From the NCBI RefSeq assembly GCF_041505935.1, contig NZ_CP140110.1: DNA of 64,000 bases. The stretch is one strand, 5' to 3'. Made by a program: the position numbers and the translations under genes. This DNA comes from Fervidobacterium_A thailandense (GTDB taxonomy: Bacteria; Thermotogota; Thermotogae; Thermotogales; Fervidobacteriaceae). Below, piece by piece: positions 53,210-60,488 of this stretch (its first letter is position 1; each line of letters begins with the position of its first letter). The notes beneath the pieces are model-generated. The model was given only the letters and a program-made list of their open reading frames with translations. It did not search any database and had not been told where the DNA came from.

Positions 53210-53605
53210 TTATTCACTTTCAAAGATTTTACGGTACGAATAGTAAAAGAGTGCAGCATCAACTATCAGACCGTAGAGCAATGATAACGGTTTGTCAATG
53301 TAAAAACGTGGCAAAAATATGGCTATTTGAAACAGAGAAGCTATCCAGGGATAGTAGAAGTAGTCACGGTACAATTCGAAGAAAATCAATCCCAAGGTCA
53401 ACAACAACCAAAGAAAATCGATTTCACGCAGCGCGTAAGCCTGAAATAGTATCGCAAAAATCGATAAGCGCGTCACCTTTGTCGCTATTTTCGCATTGGA
53501 AACGGACTCGAAAAGAAAGTACAGAGGGGAGAGCGAAAAGTAGTCCCTAAAGACGTTGTCAACCATGACTGTGATTGGCACCAAAGCCCAGATAGCGATT
53601 TCCAT
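53210..53605 (-). CDS. Small membrane protein of unknown function
   Basis: A 131-residue protein with about four hydrophobic segments rich in Phe, Tyr and Leu. No recognisable motif is visible. The ATG lies 5 bases from GAGGTG. It sits between the HD-domain gene (56 bases upstream) and thrS (20 bases downstream), all on minus, so it is probably transcribed with thrS. Confidence 0.68.
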   Translation of the reverse strand: MEIAIWALVPITVMVDNVFRDYFSLSPLYFLFESVSNAKIATKVTRLSIFAILFQAYALREIDFLWLLLTLGLIFFELYRDYFYYPWIASLFQIAIFLPRFYIDKPLSLLYGLIVDAALFYYSYRKIFESE

Positions 53606-53661
53606 CCGAACACCTCAACATTTCCATCAACATTTCCAGAAAGTAAGGGTGTCAAAGATAA

Positions 53662-54204
53662 TCACAAACCGATCTGGTCTGCGATCTCCTTCATCGCCTC
53701 AAGTGATATCGATAGAAATTCTTCGAGAGACAGTCCGAAACTTTCACACGACCTTATCTGCTCCCTGTTCGCCCCCCTGGCAAAGCCCTTCTCCTTGAAA
53801 CGGTTCATCAAAAATTCGACATTTATTGCCGAAAGCTTCTTTTCTGGCTTGATCAAAGCACCTGCGACGATGAAACCACTCGTTGGATCCACCGCGTAAA
53901 GCGCTTTTTCCATCAGAGTCTCCGGTACTTTCTTTTCACAGTGCGCCAAAATAGCGTTCTTTATTTCCGGCCTCACCGAATCACCCAGAATTTCAAGCGT
54001 CTTGTAACCGTGCTCCTCCGGCTTGTCTTTGGTGTAATCGTAATCAAGGTCATGAAGCAGTCCAGCCAATCCCCACAGTTCCTCGTCCTCGCCGAAATGT
54101 TTGGCCAGTTTTCGCATGATGGCCTCGCAGGCCAGGCAGTGATTCACAAGATTCTTCGTGGAAACGTGTTTTTTTACCAGTGCAAGTGCTTCATCACGTG
54201 TCAC
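53662..54204 (-). CDS. HD-domain hydrolase
   Basis: A 180-residue HD phosphohydrolase-like protein. Metal-site residues are visible in VNHCLACEAIMRKLA and LLHDLDYDYTKDKPEEHG, plus a later AHCE. The substrate is unknown. Related small HD proteins act on nucleotides. GTG 54204 lies 6 bases from GGAGGT. An insertion sequence begins only 25 bases upstream, so the gene has lost its original promoter (see the palindrome at 55769-55799) and may be expressed weakly or from the element. Confidence 0.83.
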   Translation of the reverse strand: MTRDEALALVKKHVSTKNLVNHCLACEAIMRKLAKHFGEDEELWGLAGLLHDLDYDYTKDKPEEHGYKTLEILGDSVRPEIKNAILAHCEKKVPETLMEKALYAVDPTSGFIVAGALIKPEKKLSAINVEFLMNRFKEKGFARGANREQIRSCESFGLSLEEFLSISLEAMKEIADQIGL

Positions 54205-54229
54205 AGGAACACCTCCAGAACGCTTCTTT

Positions 54230-54398
54230 AGACTGTTCCATGAAATTATGAAAACCCACCGAATTGTTGTATAATTCCTTAAAAAGGGGTACACCCCCCT
54301 CCACCCCACGAAATAGACTGTTCCATGAAATTATGAAAACCCACCGAATTGTTGTATAATTCCTTAAAAAGGGTACACCCCCTCCACCCCACGAAAGG
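54230..54398 (+). repeat. 85-bp tandem duplication of the element's left end
   Basis: The unit starting AGACTGTTCCATGAAATTATG occurs at about 54230-54314 and again from 54315. The second copy is shorter by one G and one C in the homopolymer runs. Each copy contains GTTGTATAAT, a possible transposase promoter, and the left inverted repeat. Confidence 0.9.
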
Positions 54399-54614
54399 AG
54401 GTATACCCTATGCCAAGAAAACTCAACCTTCCTCAAAGACCCTCTTGTCCTTACTGCCATCATCCCAAAGTCTACGTCAATTCCCGCTACTTTCGTCGTG
54501 CCACGAAAGGAGGTATACCCTATGCCTAGAAAACTCAACCTTCCTCAAAGACCCTCTTGTCCTTACTGCCATCATCCCAAAGTCTACGTCAATTCCCGCT
54601 ACTTTCGCCGTGCT
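54391..54614 (+). repeat. 112-bp tandem duplication of the transposase 5' end
   Basis: The stretch beginning ACGAAAGGAGGTATACCCTA, with ribosome site and start codon, occurs at 54391 and again at 54503. The two copies are almost identical. The first copy opens an ORF at 54410 that stops at 54529 after about 39 codons. The second copy's ATG at 54522 leads into the main transposase frame. Confidence 0.9.
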
Positions 54615-55534
54615 CCTGACGGCTCCCTTACCCAGGTCTTCAGCTTCATCTGCCAAAGCTGCAAACGCACTTTCTCCTTCCCAAAGGCCTCTCGCTCACC
54701 CAACCCTAACAAGCTCTTCAACTTCTCCTACCCCAGGTGCCCTCACTGCAACACTACCATGGAAATCTACAAAATCGCTCTTCTTTCGTCCGTTTCCGCT
54801 GCCGTAAATGCAAGTATAAGTCTAACGTTTACTTACTCAAAAACTCCTCTCCTCAAACCAACATCCTGCCTTTCTCCCCAAACTACCCTCTCTTCATCTG
54901 CCTTCTTGCCTTCATCCTCTTCTTCTCTAACCTCTCATTCAGACAAATCAGAAACGTCCTATCTCTCAACGGCTACTCCCCGAGTGTTTCTACCATCTAC
55001 CGCTGGATAAAAGCACTCTCTTCTGCCATCAAGTTTACTCCCATCCATTTTGAGGTCCTTTGTGTCGATGAAAAGTTCGAAAAACTCGCTTCAAAGGGAA
55101 AGACCGATACTGTCTATGTCTTCCTTGCCGTTAGCTTCGATAACTACCTGATTGCTAACTTCCGTGTCTCTCTCAACCGTGATACTCTTGAGGCCATCAA
55201 GCTAATATCCCCTTGTCAGCCAAAGCTTGTGCTATCTGATGGATTAACCTCATACGCTCAAGCCTGTGAGTATCTGAACATTTCCCACAAAACCATCAGC
55301 TCCAGAGTAAATCAAGCGGTAGAATCCAGAAACAGCCTTCTTGCGATGTTCACACAAATCAGAAGAGGATTCAAGAAGTTATCGAACGTGATTGAGTACA
55401 TCAAAGCGTTCGTTGTGCTCCACAACATCAAGCGGGAGTTGAGAATTCAAGAGCCAGGAGACTGGGTGAAGATACAAAGACCACTGGTGGAGTACATGGT
55501 GAATCATTTTGAAGAGCTATTTGCGTTTGGCTGA
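54522..55534 (+). pseudogene. Frame-broken DDE transposase with zinc-ribbon N-terminus
   Basis: From ATG 54522 the first frame encodes a Cys-rich region (CPYC, CQSC, CPHC). It loses homology-like content after about 54775. The -1 frame takes over with RSSFVRFRCRKCKYK and runs to 55534. The second part has DDE-like acidic residues: Asp in VLCVDEKFEKL, Asp in LVLSDGLTSY, Glu in VNQAVESRN. The break lies near an AAAA at 54771-54774, so either a one-base mutation or a -1 ribosomal shift would join the parts. No canonical X-XXY-YYZ heptamer is seen, which favours mutation. Confidence 0.8.
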
Positions 55535-55734
55535 GTTGTGGAGCGTGTTGAGTAAATGAAAGTGGAATACTGAAGAAGTCAAGCTGCGAGAGCAGCGGGG
55601 ATGATGTTTTGGCAAAGCTGAGAAAAACAGCGTTTTTGCGAGCCGAAGGATGATTTCAAAGACCGAGATTTTTGTTTAAGGACGAGGGGTATACCCTCTA
55701 TCAGCAAACTCTAATCATATCGTCGAACAGACTC
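55535..55734 (+). other. Non-coding right end of the insertion sequence
   Basis: About 200 bases after the transposase stop, with no ORF of note. They contain the palindrome-like GAGGGGTATACCCTC (about 55684-55698) and the right inverted repeat ending at 55734. The GGGTATACCC core also appears, in part, in the left end near the transposase ribosome site. Confidence 0.6.
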
Positions 55735-55768
55735 CGCTTCTTTTTTTGAATTCATGACAGCTTTTTAT

Positions 55769-55799
55769 TTAATTATATCACAGTCCGTGATATAATTAA
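55769..55799. promoter_or_regulatory. Palindromic divergent promoter upstream of the PHP phosphatase gene
   Basis: A perfect inverted repeat with 13-base arms (TTAATTATATCAC and GTGATATAATTAA) around AGTCC. It holds a TATAAT on each strand: 55791-55796 on plus and 55777-55772 on minus. Each -10 lies 17 bases from a weak -35 that overlaps the other's -10. Plus transcription serves the PHP gene (ATG 55842). Minus transcription would, without the insertion sequence, have reached the HD gene after about 50 bases. It may also be a regulator's operator. Confidence 0.75.
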
Positions 55800-55841
55800 G
55801 TGGACATTTTGAGAATAGTTTATTCGGAAAGGAGTTGGACG

Positions 55842-56687
55842 ATGCTTGTCGATTTGCACACCCACAGCACCGCTTCGGATGGTACGTACCATCCCAACGA
55901 GCTTGTGGAACGCGCCAAGTTGTTAGGATTAGAGGTTTTAGCTATAACGGATCACGATACAATCTCCGCCTTCGAACAACTCAATGAGAAATACTACGAT
56001 GATCCGAAGATACTCGTTGTTAAAGGTGTTGAAATAAGTGCCGAGTACGTAACAGACAGTCTGCATATCCTGGGTTACAACTTCAAGGATGATGCGATGA
56101 TTCAACGCGTTTTGAAAGAACTCCTCGATTACAGGAACAAACGCAACGAAATGATCTTGGAGAAGATGAACGCGCACGGTTTTCATGCAACGATGGATGA
56201 ACTCCGACGCATCGCAAGAGGTGAGGCGATTGGACGACCGCATTTTGCAAGGTTGATGCTCGAGAAAGGTTATGTGAAATCCTTGGACGAGGCATTTGAA
56301 AAGTACCTTGCGGACGGTGGAATCTTCTTTGTGGAAAAACGCCGCTTGAAACCGGCGGAAGCTATAGAACTTATCAAAAGCGCCGGCGGTATCGCCGTCC
56401 TTGCGCATCCGTACGAGCTTCTGAGAGGTAAGCCTTCAGGAGAAAACGATTGGGATTATCTGGAAAACATGGTTAAAACCCTCGTCCGAAACGGGCTCGA
56501 TGGTCTGGAGGTATTCTACTCCACACACACGATGACACAAACGGACGATCTTTTAAGACTTGCTAAAAAATACGGCTTACTCGTGACGGCTGGGAGCGAT
56601 TACCATGGTGGTAACAGACCCGGTGTTTCACTGGGAATGAACGTCCCGTACAAGTTACTCAGACCATTCCTTGAACGCTTAGGGTAA
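55842..56687 (+). CDS. PHP-domain phosphatase (RNase AM/YciV-like nucleotide phosphatase)
   Basis: A 281-residue cytoplasmic PHP enzyme. Metal motifs are VDLHTHSTASDG at the start, ITDHDTISAF near 40, VKGVEISAEY near 62, AIGRPHFARL, VLAHPYEL and the final TAGSDYHGG. Relatives remove phosphates from 3',5'-bisphosphonucleotides and trim RNA 5' ends. ATG 55842 lies 7 bases from AAAGGAG. In-frame codons from 55800 would overlap the promoter. It is followed 39 bases later by the UvrD-like helicase gene. Confidence 0.9.
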   Translation: MLVDLHTHSTASDGTYHPNELVERAKLLGLEVLAITDHDTISAFEQLNEKYYDDPKILVVKGVEISAEYVTDSLHILGYNFKDDAMIQRVLKELLDYRNKRNEMILEKMNAHGFHATMDELRRIARGEAIGRPHFARLMLEKGYVKSLDEAFEKYLADGGIFFVEKRRLKPAEAIELIKSAGGIAVLAHPYELLRGKPSGENDWDYLENMVKTLVRNGLDGLEVFYSTHTMTQTDDLLRLAKKYGLLVTAGSDYHGGNRPGVSLGMNVPYKLLRPFLERLG

Positions 56688-56726
56688 TTGAGAACAGGGC
56701 AACTTGGACATGGAGAGGTGCCAGGA

Positions 56727-58688
56727 ATGGACGATAGGGAATACAGGGAGTACGTCGAGTACAGGCTTGATAGAGGTAAGATATCGGAACAGTCGGAAAC
56801 GTTGGTTCCGGAGAAATTGAGATTTCTTGAAGAGCTCGATGAGGAGCAACGAGAAGCGGTACTGAACTCGAGTGGTCGAACGGTGGTAATCGCCGGCCCT
56901 GGAAGTGGTAAGACACGGGTAATCACGTATAAAATAGCGTACCTGTTGCAAACGGGGATAAAACCCTCAGAAATCGTCTTGGTGACGTTCACCCGGGCTG
57001 CTGCCAAGGAGATGATCGAACGTGCACAACGCGTAACGAAGAAGGACCTCGGAGAGATGACTGCTGGTACGTTCCACCATGTGTGCAATGTTATCCTCCG
57101 ACGGTACGGTAGCGTGATTGGGATAAGACCGAACTTCACAATCCTTGACGAGTCGGATTCAAAAGACCTCATGAAAATTGTACGGGCGCGCTTTGCGACC
57201 TCAAAGCAGATGTCCAAGGCACTTCCCACAGTCGCCGAGTTGTATTCGTTACTTACATACTCAAACAACACGCTCCAAAGTCCTTACGAAGTTGTTTCTA
57301 AAAAGGCCAAACGGTGGCTTAATGTGGTGGACGTGATAGAAAGGATTTTCGAGGAGTATTCCCTTGAAAAAGATAAGCAAAATGTCCTCGACTACGACGA
57401 TCTGCTACTTAAGACGCTGTATCTTTTGGAAAACTATCCAGATATTCGTGAAAGGATAAGCTCCAAGTTCAGATGGATCCTCGTTGACGAATTTCAGGAC
57501 ACGAACATCGTTCAGTTGAAGATTGTCGAATTCCTCTCCCAGGTACACGGTAACATTTTCGTCGTTGCCGACGATGCCCAGAGCATTTATTCCTTCCGTG
57601 GGGCAAGGTTCGAAAACGTTAAGGAAATCATGAAAGGTGCGAATGTGTTTAAGATACAGACCAACTACAGGAGCACAGATAAAATCGTTGAGCTCGTGAA
57701 CTCGATGATACCCAGCAGTTCGGTTCCAAAGCGTTTGAGGGCTGTACGCGTAGGTTCGCAAAAGCCAGTTATTGTCAACACGTACGATCACTTTGATGAA
57801 GCCAAGTTCGTTGCGCAGAGGATATTGGAGCACGTTAACGAAGGAACGAGCTACGAAGATATAGCGGTTATCTACAGGGCACATTCGCACTCTCTGGAAC
57901 TGCAAGTGGAACTTTCCAAACGGAACATACCCTTCCGCGTGCTTTCCGGACTCCGATTCACCGAAACAGCACACGCGAAAGATGTTATTGCTTTTCTAAA
58001 AGTGCTTCAAAATCCGTACGATGCGCTTTCTTGGATGCGTGTGCTAAAATTGCTTGAAAATGTGGGTGATGTAACCGCCGAGAAGATAGTCACGCAGTTA
58101 CTGGAAAGTGAATCACCGATCGACACTTTGATGCAGCTTAGTGTTAAGAGCAACGATTTCTCGAATTTCAAAGAAATTGTGCTCTCAAGTCTTGGCAAGC
58201 AACCTTCCACGCAGATACGTAGATTCTACGAGGGATTCTATCAAATGTACCTTGAAACGCACTATCCTGATTTCCGTGACAGGGAAGAAGACGTGGAGCG
58301 ACTGATCGAAATGGCCGAATTCTACGATACGACTGAAGATTTCCTCAACGACATCACTGTTTCCGAAGATATAACACGAACCGGGATGGAAAAAGAAGAA
58401 GGTAAAGTTACGCTGACGACTGTTCACCAGGCCAAGGGGTTGGAATGGCGTGTGGTTTTCGTCATCGGTGTCAACCCAGGCGACTTTCCACACTTTCTTG
58501 CGGTTAAAGAGGGAAACCTCGACGAAGAGGAACGCCTTTTTTACGTTGCCATAACGAGGGCAAAGGATTATCTGTACATAACCCACTCGCTCTTCTCCAG
58601 AAGAGACTACGGACCCTTCAACGAAATTCAACGTGATTTCATCGAGGACATTCCGAGATACCTTGTAGAATACTGGAGAGTTCGCTAA
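56727..58688 (+). CDS. UvrD/PcrA/Rep-like DNA helicase
   Basis: A superfamily 1A ATP-dependent DNA helicase of 653 residues. The Q motif is LDEEQREAVLN and motif I (Walker A) GPGSGKTR is near 70. Motif II ILVDEFQDTN, motif III DDAQSIYSFRGA, motif IV QTNYRS, motif V LTTVHQAKGLEW and motif VI YVAITRAK are all present. ATG 56727 follows GAGAGGTG. Earlier TTG codons are less likely. Whether it is the repair UvrD or the PcrA/Rep type cannot be decided. Confidence 0.92.
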   Translation: MDDREYREYVEYRLDRGKISEQSETLVPEKLRFLEELDEEQREAVLNSSGRTVVIAGPGSGKTRVITYKIAYLLQTGIKPSEIVLVTFTRAAAKEMIERAQRVTKKDLGEMTAGTFHHVCNVILRRYGSVIGIRPNFTILDESDSKDLMKIVRARFATSKQMSKALPTVAELYSLLTYSNNTLQSPYEVVSKKAKRWLNVVDVIERIFEEYSLEKDKQNVLDYDDLLLKTLYLLENYPDIRERISSKFRWILVDEFQDTNIVQLKIVEFLSQVHGNIFVVADDAQSIYSFRGARFENVKEIMKGANVFKIQTNYRSTDKIVELVNSMIPSSSVPKRLRAVRVGSQKPVIVNTYDHFDEAKFVAQRILEHVNEGTSYEDIAVIYRAHSHSLELQVELSKRNIPFRVLSGLRFTETAHAKDVIAFLKVLQNPYDALSWMRVLKLLENVGDVTAEKIVTQLLESESPIDTLMQLSVKSNDFSNFKEIVLSSLGKQPSTQIRRFYEGFYQMYLETHYPDFRDREEDVERLIEMAEFYDTTEDFLNDITVSEDITRTGMEKEEGKVTLTTVHQAKGLEWRVVFVIGVNPGDFPHFLAVKEGNLDEEERLFYVAITRAKDYLYITHSLFSRRDYGPFNEIQRDFIEDIPRYLVEYWRVR

Positions 58689-58714
58689 CGTGGGGGGTTA
58701 AGGAGGGGCAACCT

Positions 58715-59377
58715 ATGCCTGTCTCGAAGGAAGATAAAAGTCGAGAAGAAAGACACGATAAAATTGATTCGAAGGATGAACGAAATTACCTTAGCGGTGG
58801 TCAAATTAATTGGAAAAACGAACATGCGCTGATCGCCGCTCTGAAAAGAGGTGATGAGCAAGCTTTCAGGTACCTCTACAGGGTCTACGGTCCGAAGATC
58901 GGTGCACTCGCAAAAGGTTACTTGGGTGTTGACGATGTGGATGATATTGTCCAGGATGTAATTCTTAAGGTCTTCAAAGGTGTGAAAAAGTTTCGGGAAG
59001 ATGCAAAACTTTCCACGTGGATCTACAAGATAACGATAAACGTGTGTAACAACGTCTACAAAAAGTTCAAACATCGGGAAACGCTGTTAGAATTGAACGA
59101 TTCCTATGCAGAGAATGGTCATCAATCGCAGTACTCAACAAACGAAGATCTCCAGAAAGCCGTTTTAGACGAGGTGCTTTACGAGAAGCTCAGAGATGCG
59201 ATAGAAAAACTCTCACCCGAAGACAGGGCTATACTTTACATGAAAGAAATAGAAAACTTAACCTACGAAGAGATTTCGGAAATTCTTGGAAAGCCGGTAG
59301 GTACGATCAAGAGTCGGTTACACTACGTAAAAGAAAGATTGAAAAAGGAACTCGAGGAGGAGTACGAAAATGAATGA
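58715..59377 (+). CDS. ECF-type RNA polymerase sigma factor
   Basis: A 220-residue sigma-70 family protein with only regions 2 and 4. Region 2 (about 45-110) includes DEQAFRYLYRVYG and VDDIVQDVILKVFKG. Region 4 (about 155-215) has LSPEDRAILYMKEIENLTYEEISEIL and the recognition helix VGTIKSRLHYVKERL. A charged N-terminal extension of about 40 residues precedes them. The ATG follows AGGAGGGG. It overlaps the next gene, a one-TM protein that may be its anti-sigma factor. Confidence 0.92.
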   Translation: MPVSKEDKSREERHDKIDSKDERNYLSGGQINWKNEHALIAALKRGDEQAFRYLYRVYGPKIGALAKGYLGVDDVDDIVQDVILKVFKGVKKFREDAKLSTWIYKITINVCNNVYKKFKHRETLLELNDSYAENGHQSQYSTNEDLQKAVLDEVLYEKLRDAIEKLSPEDRAILYMKEIENLTYEEISEILGKPVGTIKSRLHYVKERLKKELEEEYENE

Positions 59378-59711
59378 GTTATTCGATGAAAAAACCTACA
59401 AAAAACTCGTAAAAATGTTTTATCTGAGGCTCGACTATCGTCCAGGCCCTAACATGGAGGAGAAGATCCTAAGGGCTTTACGCCGCCGAAAAAGGAGAAT
59501 GCTATTTTTCAAGGTCTCCATCGTAGTGCTTCTCGCTCTTATAGCTATCTGGCTTGGTCCATCGAGAACGAGGGATATTTTGAGCTCGGTTTTGGGAGAC
59601 ATCACCGAAGGCAAGCGAAATGAACAAGTCAAAGAGCAACAAGACATCGTGTTCGAGACTTTAAAGTACACGTCCGTTGCCAACGATGGCCATTGGTCGG
59701 AGAATTGGTAA
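59370..59711 (+). CDS. Single-pass membrane protein, candidate anti-sigma factor
   Basis: A 113-residue protein with a cytoplasmic N-terminal half that is basic and helical (EKILRALRRRKRR), one membrane helix (about 45-62), and an outer tail. Its start overlaps the ECF sigma gene by 8 bases, the usual arrangement for anti-sigma partners. The zinc-binding HxxxCxxC motif of common anti-sigma factors is absent, so this assignment is by context. It could also be an unrelated accessory protein. Confidence 0.6.
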   Translation: MNELFDEKTYKKLVKMFYLRLDYRPGPNMEEKILRALRRRKRRMLFFKVSIVVLLALIAIWLGPSRTRDILSSVLGDITEGKRNEQVKEQQDIVFETLKYTSVANDGHWSENW

Positions 59712-59756
59712 AACACCGGAACGATCCACTGGATCGTATCCAAGAAGGGTGGTACA

Positions 59757-60488
59757 ATGAGAACAACGAACACTTCAAAGATTTCAGCGTTCTCTCTCAT
59801 TTTTGTTCTACTTGGTGTACTCTCCTACGCGGACGGTTATTACGTCCGCATGGTTTACGAAAGCGTTCGAGACAACGTTTCCTTAAGATACGAAGAGGTC
59901 TATGAACAAGGTGACACGAAGATTGTTTTCGTCACAGCGAAAGATACTTTCACCTGGTTGAAGGTTGGAGACAGGTACTACGTTGGGAGCGGGAAAACGC
60001 TTTACAGAACCTTTCCCATAAAGGACCTGGAAGATTTCGCCAGAGAATACCTGAAAGCCAGGCACGTGGAATTGAAGGATGGTATCTACAAATTCACCGA
60101 GCCAAATTTCTCACTCGAAATCGTTGTGTTGAACTCCGAGATACTTAAGATCTCCAGAAAGGTTGGGGACGTAATCACAACGATGCACATCAGCAGATTC
60201 TCAAAAAATTTTGATATCCGCGAGATTATCTCGAAGTACCAAATTGTCGACAAGAGTCCCGTACCGGAAGAACTCTTCAGGATCTTCAATCTATTTCTAT
60301 GGGCCACGGTTCAGGAAGAACGTCTGGACGTACTCAAGATCGTTGGGTACGACAAGGATGGAAAGCTTGTTGAACTTGAGATAAACAAAACCGGTGGGGA
60401 TTTTAAGATAAATAACTACTATCTAAAGATCATAAAAGCCACCGAAAAGACCGTGAGGGATATTAAGGATGCGCTGCGCGGTAATTGA
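59757..60488 (+). CDS. Exported protein, LolA/RseB-like
   Basis: A 243-residue protein. A signal peptide occupies about 1-26 (hydrophobic, ending SYADG). An all-beta region follows with YVRMVYESVRDNVSLRYEEV and later strands (FSLEIVVLNSEILKISRKVG), resembling the LolA/LppX/RseB half-barrel. RseB-type proteins sense lipids or misfolded envelope proteins and control anti-sigma cleavage. Its place after a sigma factor and a one-TM protein fits that role. The similarity is structural impression only. It overlaps the radical SAM gene by 20 bases. Confidence 0.6.
   Translation: MRTTNTSKISAFSLIFVLLGVLSYADGYYVRMVYESVRDNVSLRYEEVYEQGDTKIVFVTAKDTFTWLKVGDRYYVGSGKTLYRTFPIKDLEDFAREYLKARHVELKDGIYKFTEPNFSLEIVVLNSEILKISRKVGDVITTMHISRFSKNFDIREIISKYQIVDKSPVPEELFRIFNLFLWATVQEERLDVLKIVGYDKDGKLVELEINKTGGDFKINNYYLKIIKATEKTVRDIKDALRGN

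Larger units (their letters stand above)
54230..55734 (+). mobile_element. Insertion sequence with DDE transposase, internally duplicated
   Basis: About 1.5 kb. The left end AGACTGTTC and the right end (reverse complement GAGTCTGTTC) continue as imperfect inverted repeats, about 16 of 24 bases matching. It is flanked by a 9-bp direct repeat. The left end is tandemly duplicated (85 bp), as is the start of the transposase (112 bp), and the transposase has a frame break. A zinc-ribbon plus DDE transposase with 9-bp duplications is reminiscent of IS1-like or IS6-like elements. The family needs a database check. Confidence 0.85.
54221..55743. repeat. 9-bp target-site duplication flanking the insertion sequence
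   Basis: CGCTTCTTT occurs at 54221-54229 immediately left of the element and at 55735-55743 immediately right of it, in direct orientation. This is what a transposition event leaves and it fixes the element ends at 54230 and 55734. Confidence 0.88.

Noticed and set aside
54349..54807. 152-codon plus-strand frame across the duplicated part of the insertion sequence
   Set aside because: It is out of frame with the zinc-ribbon motifs, Ser/Pro/Thr-rich and created by the duplication.
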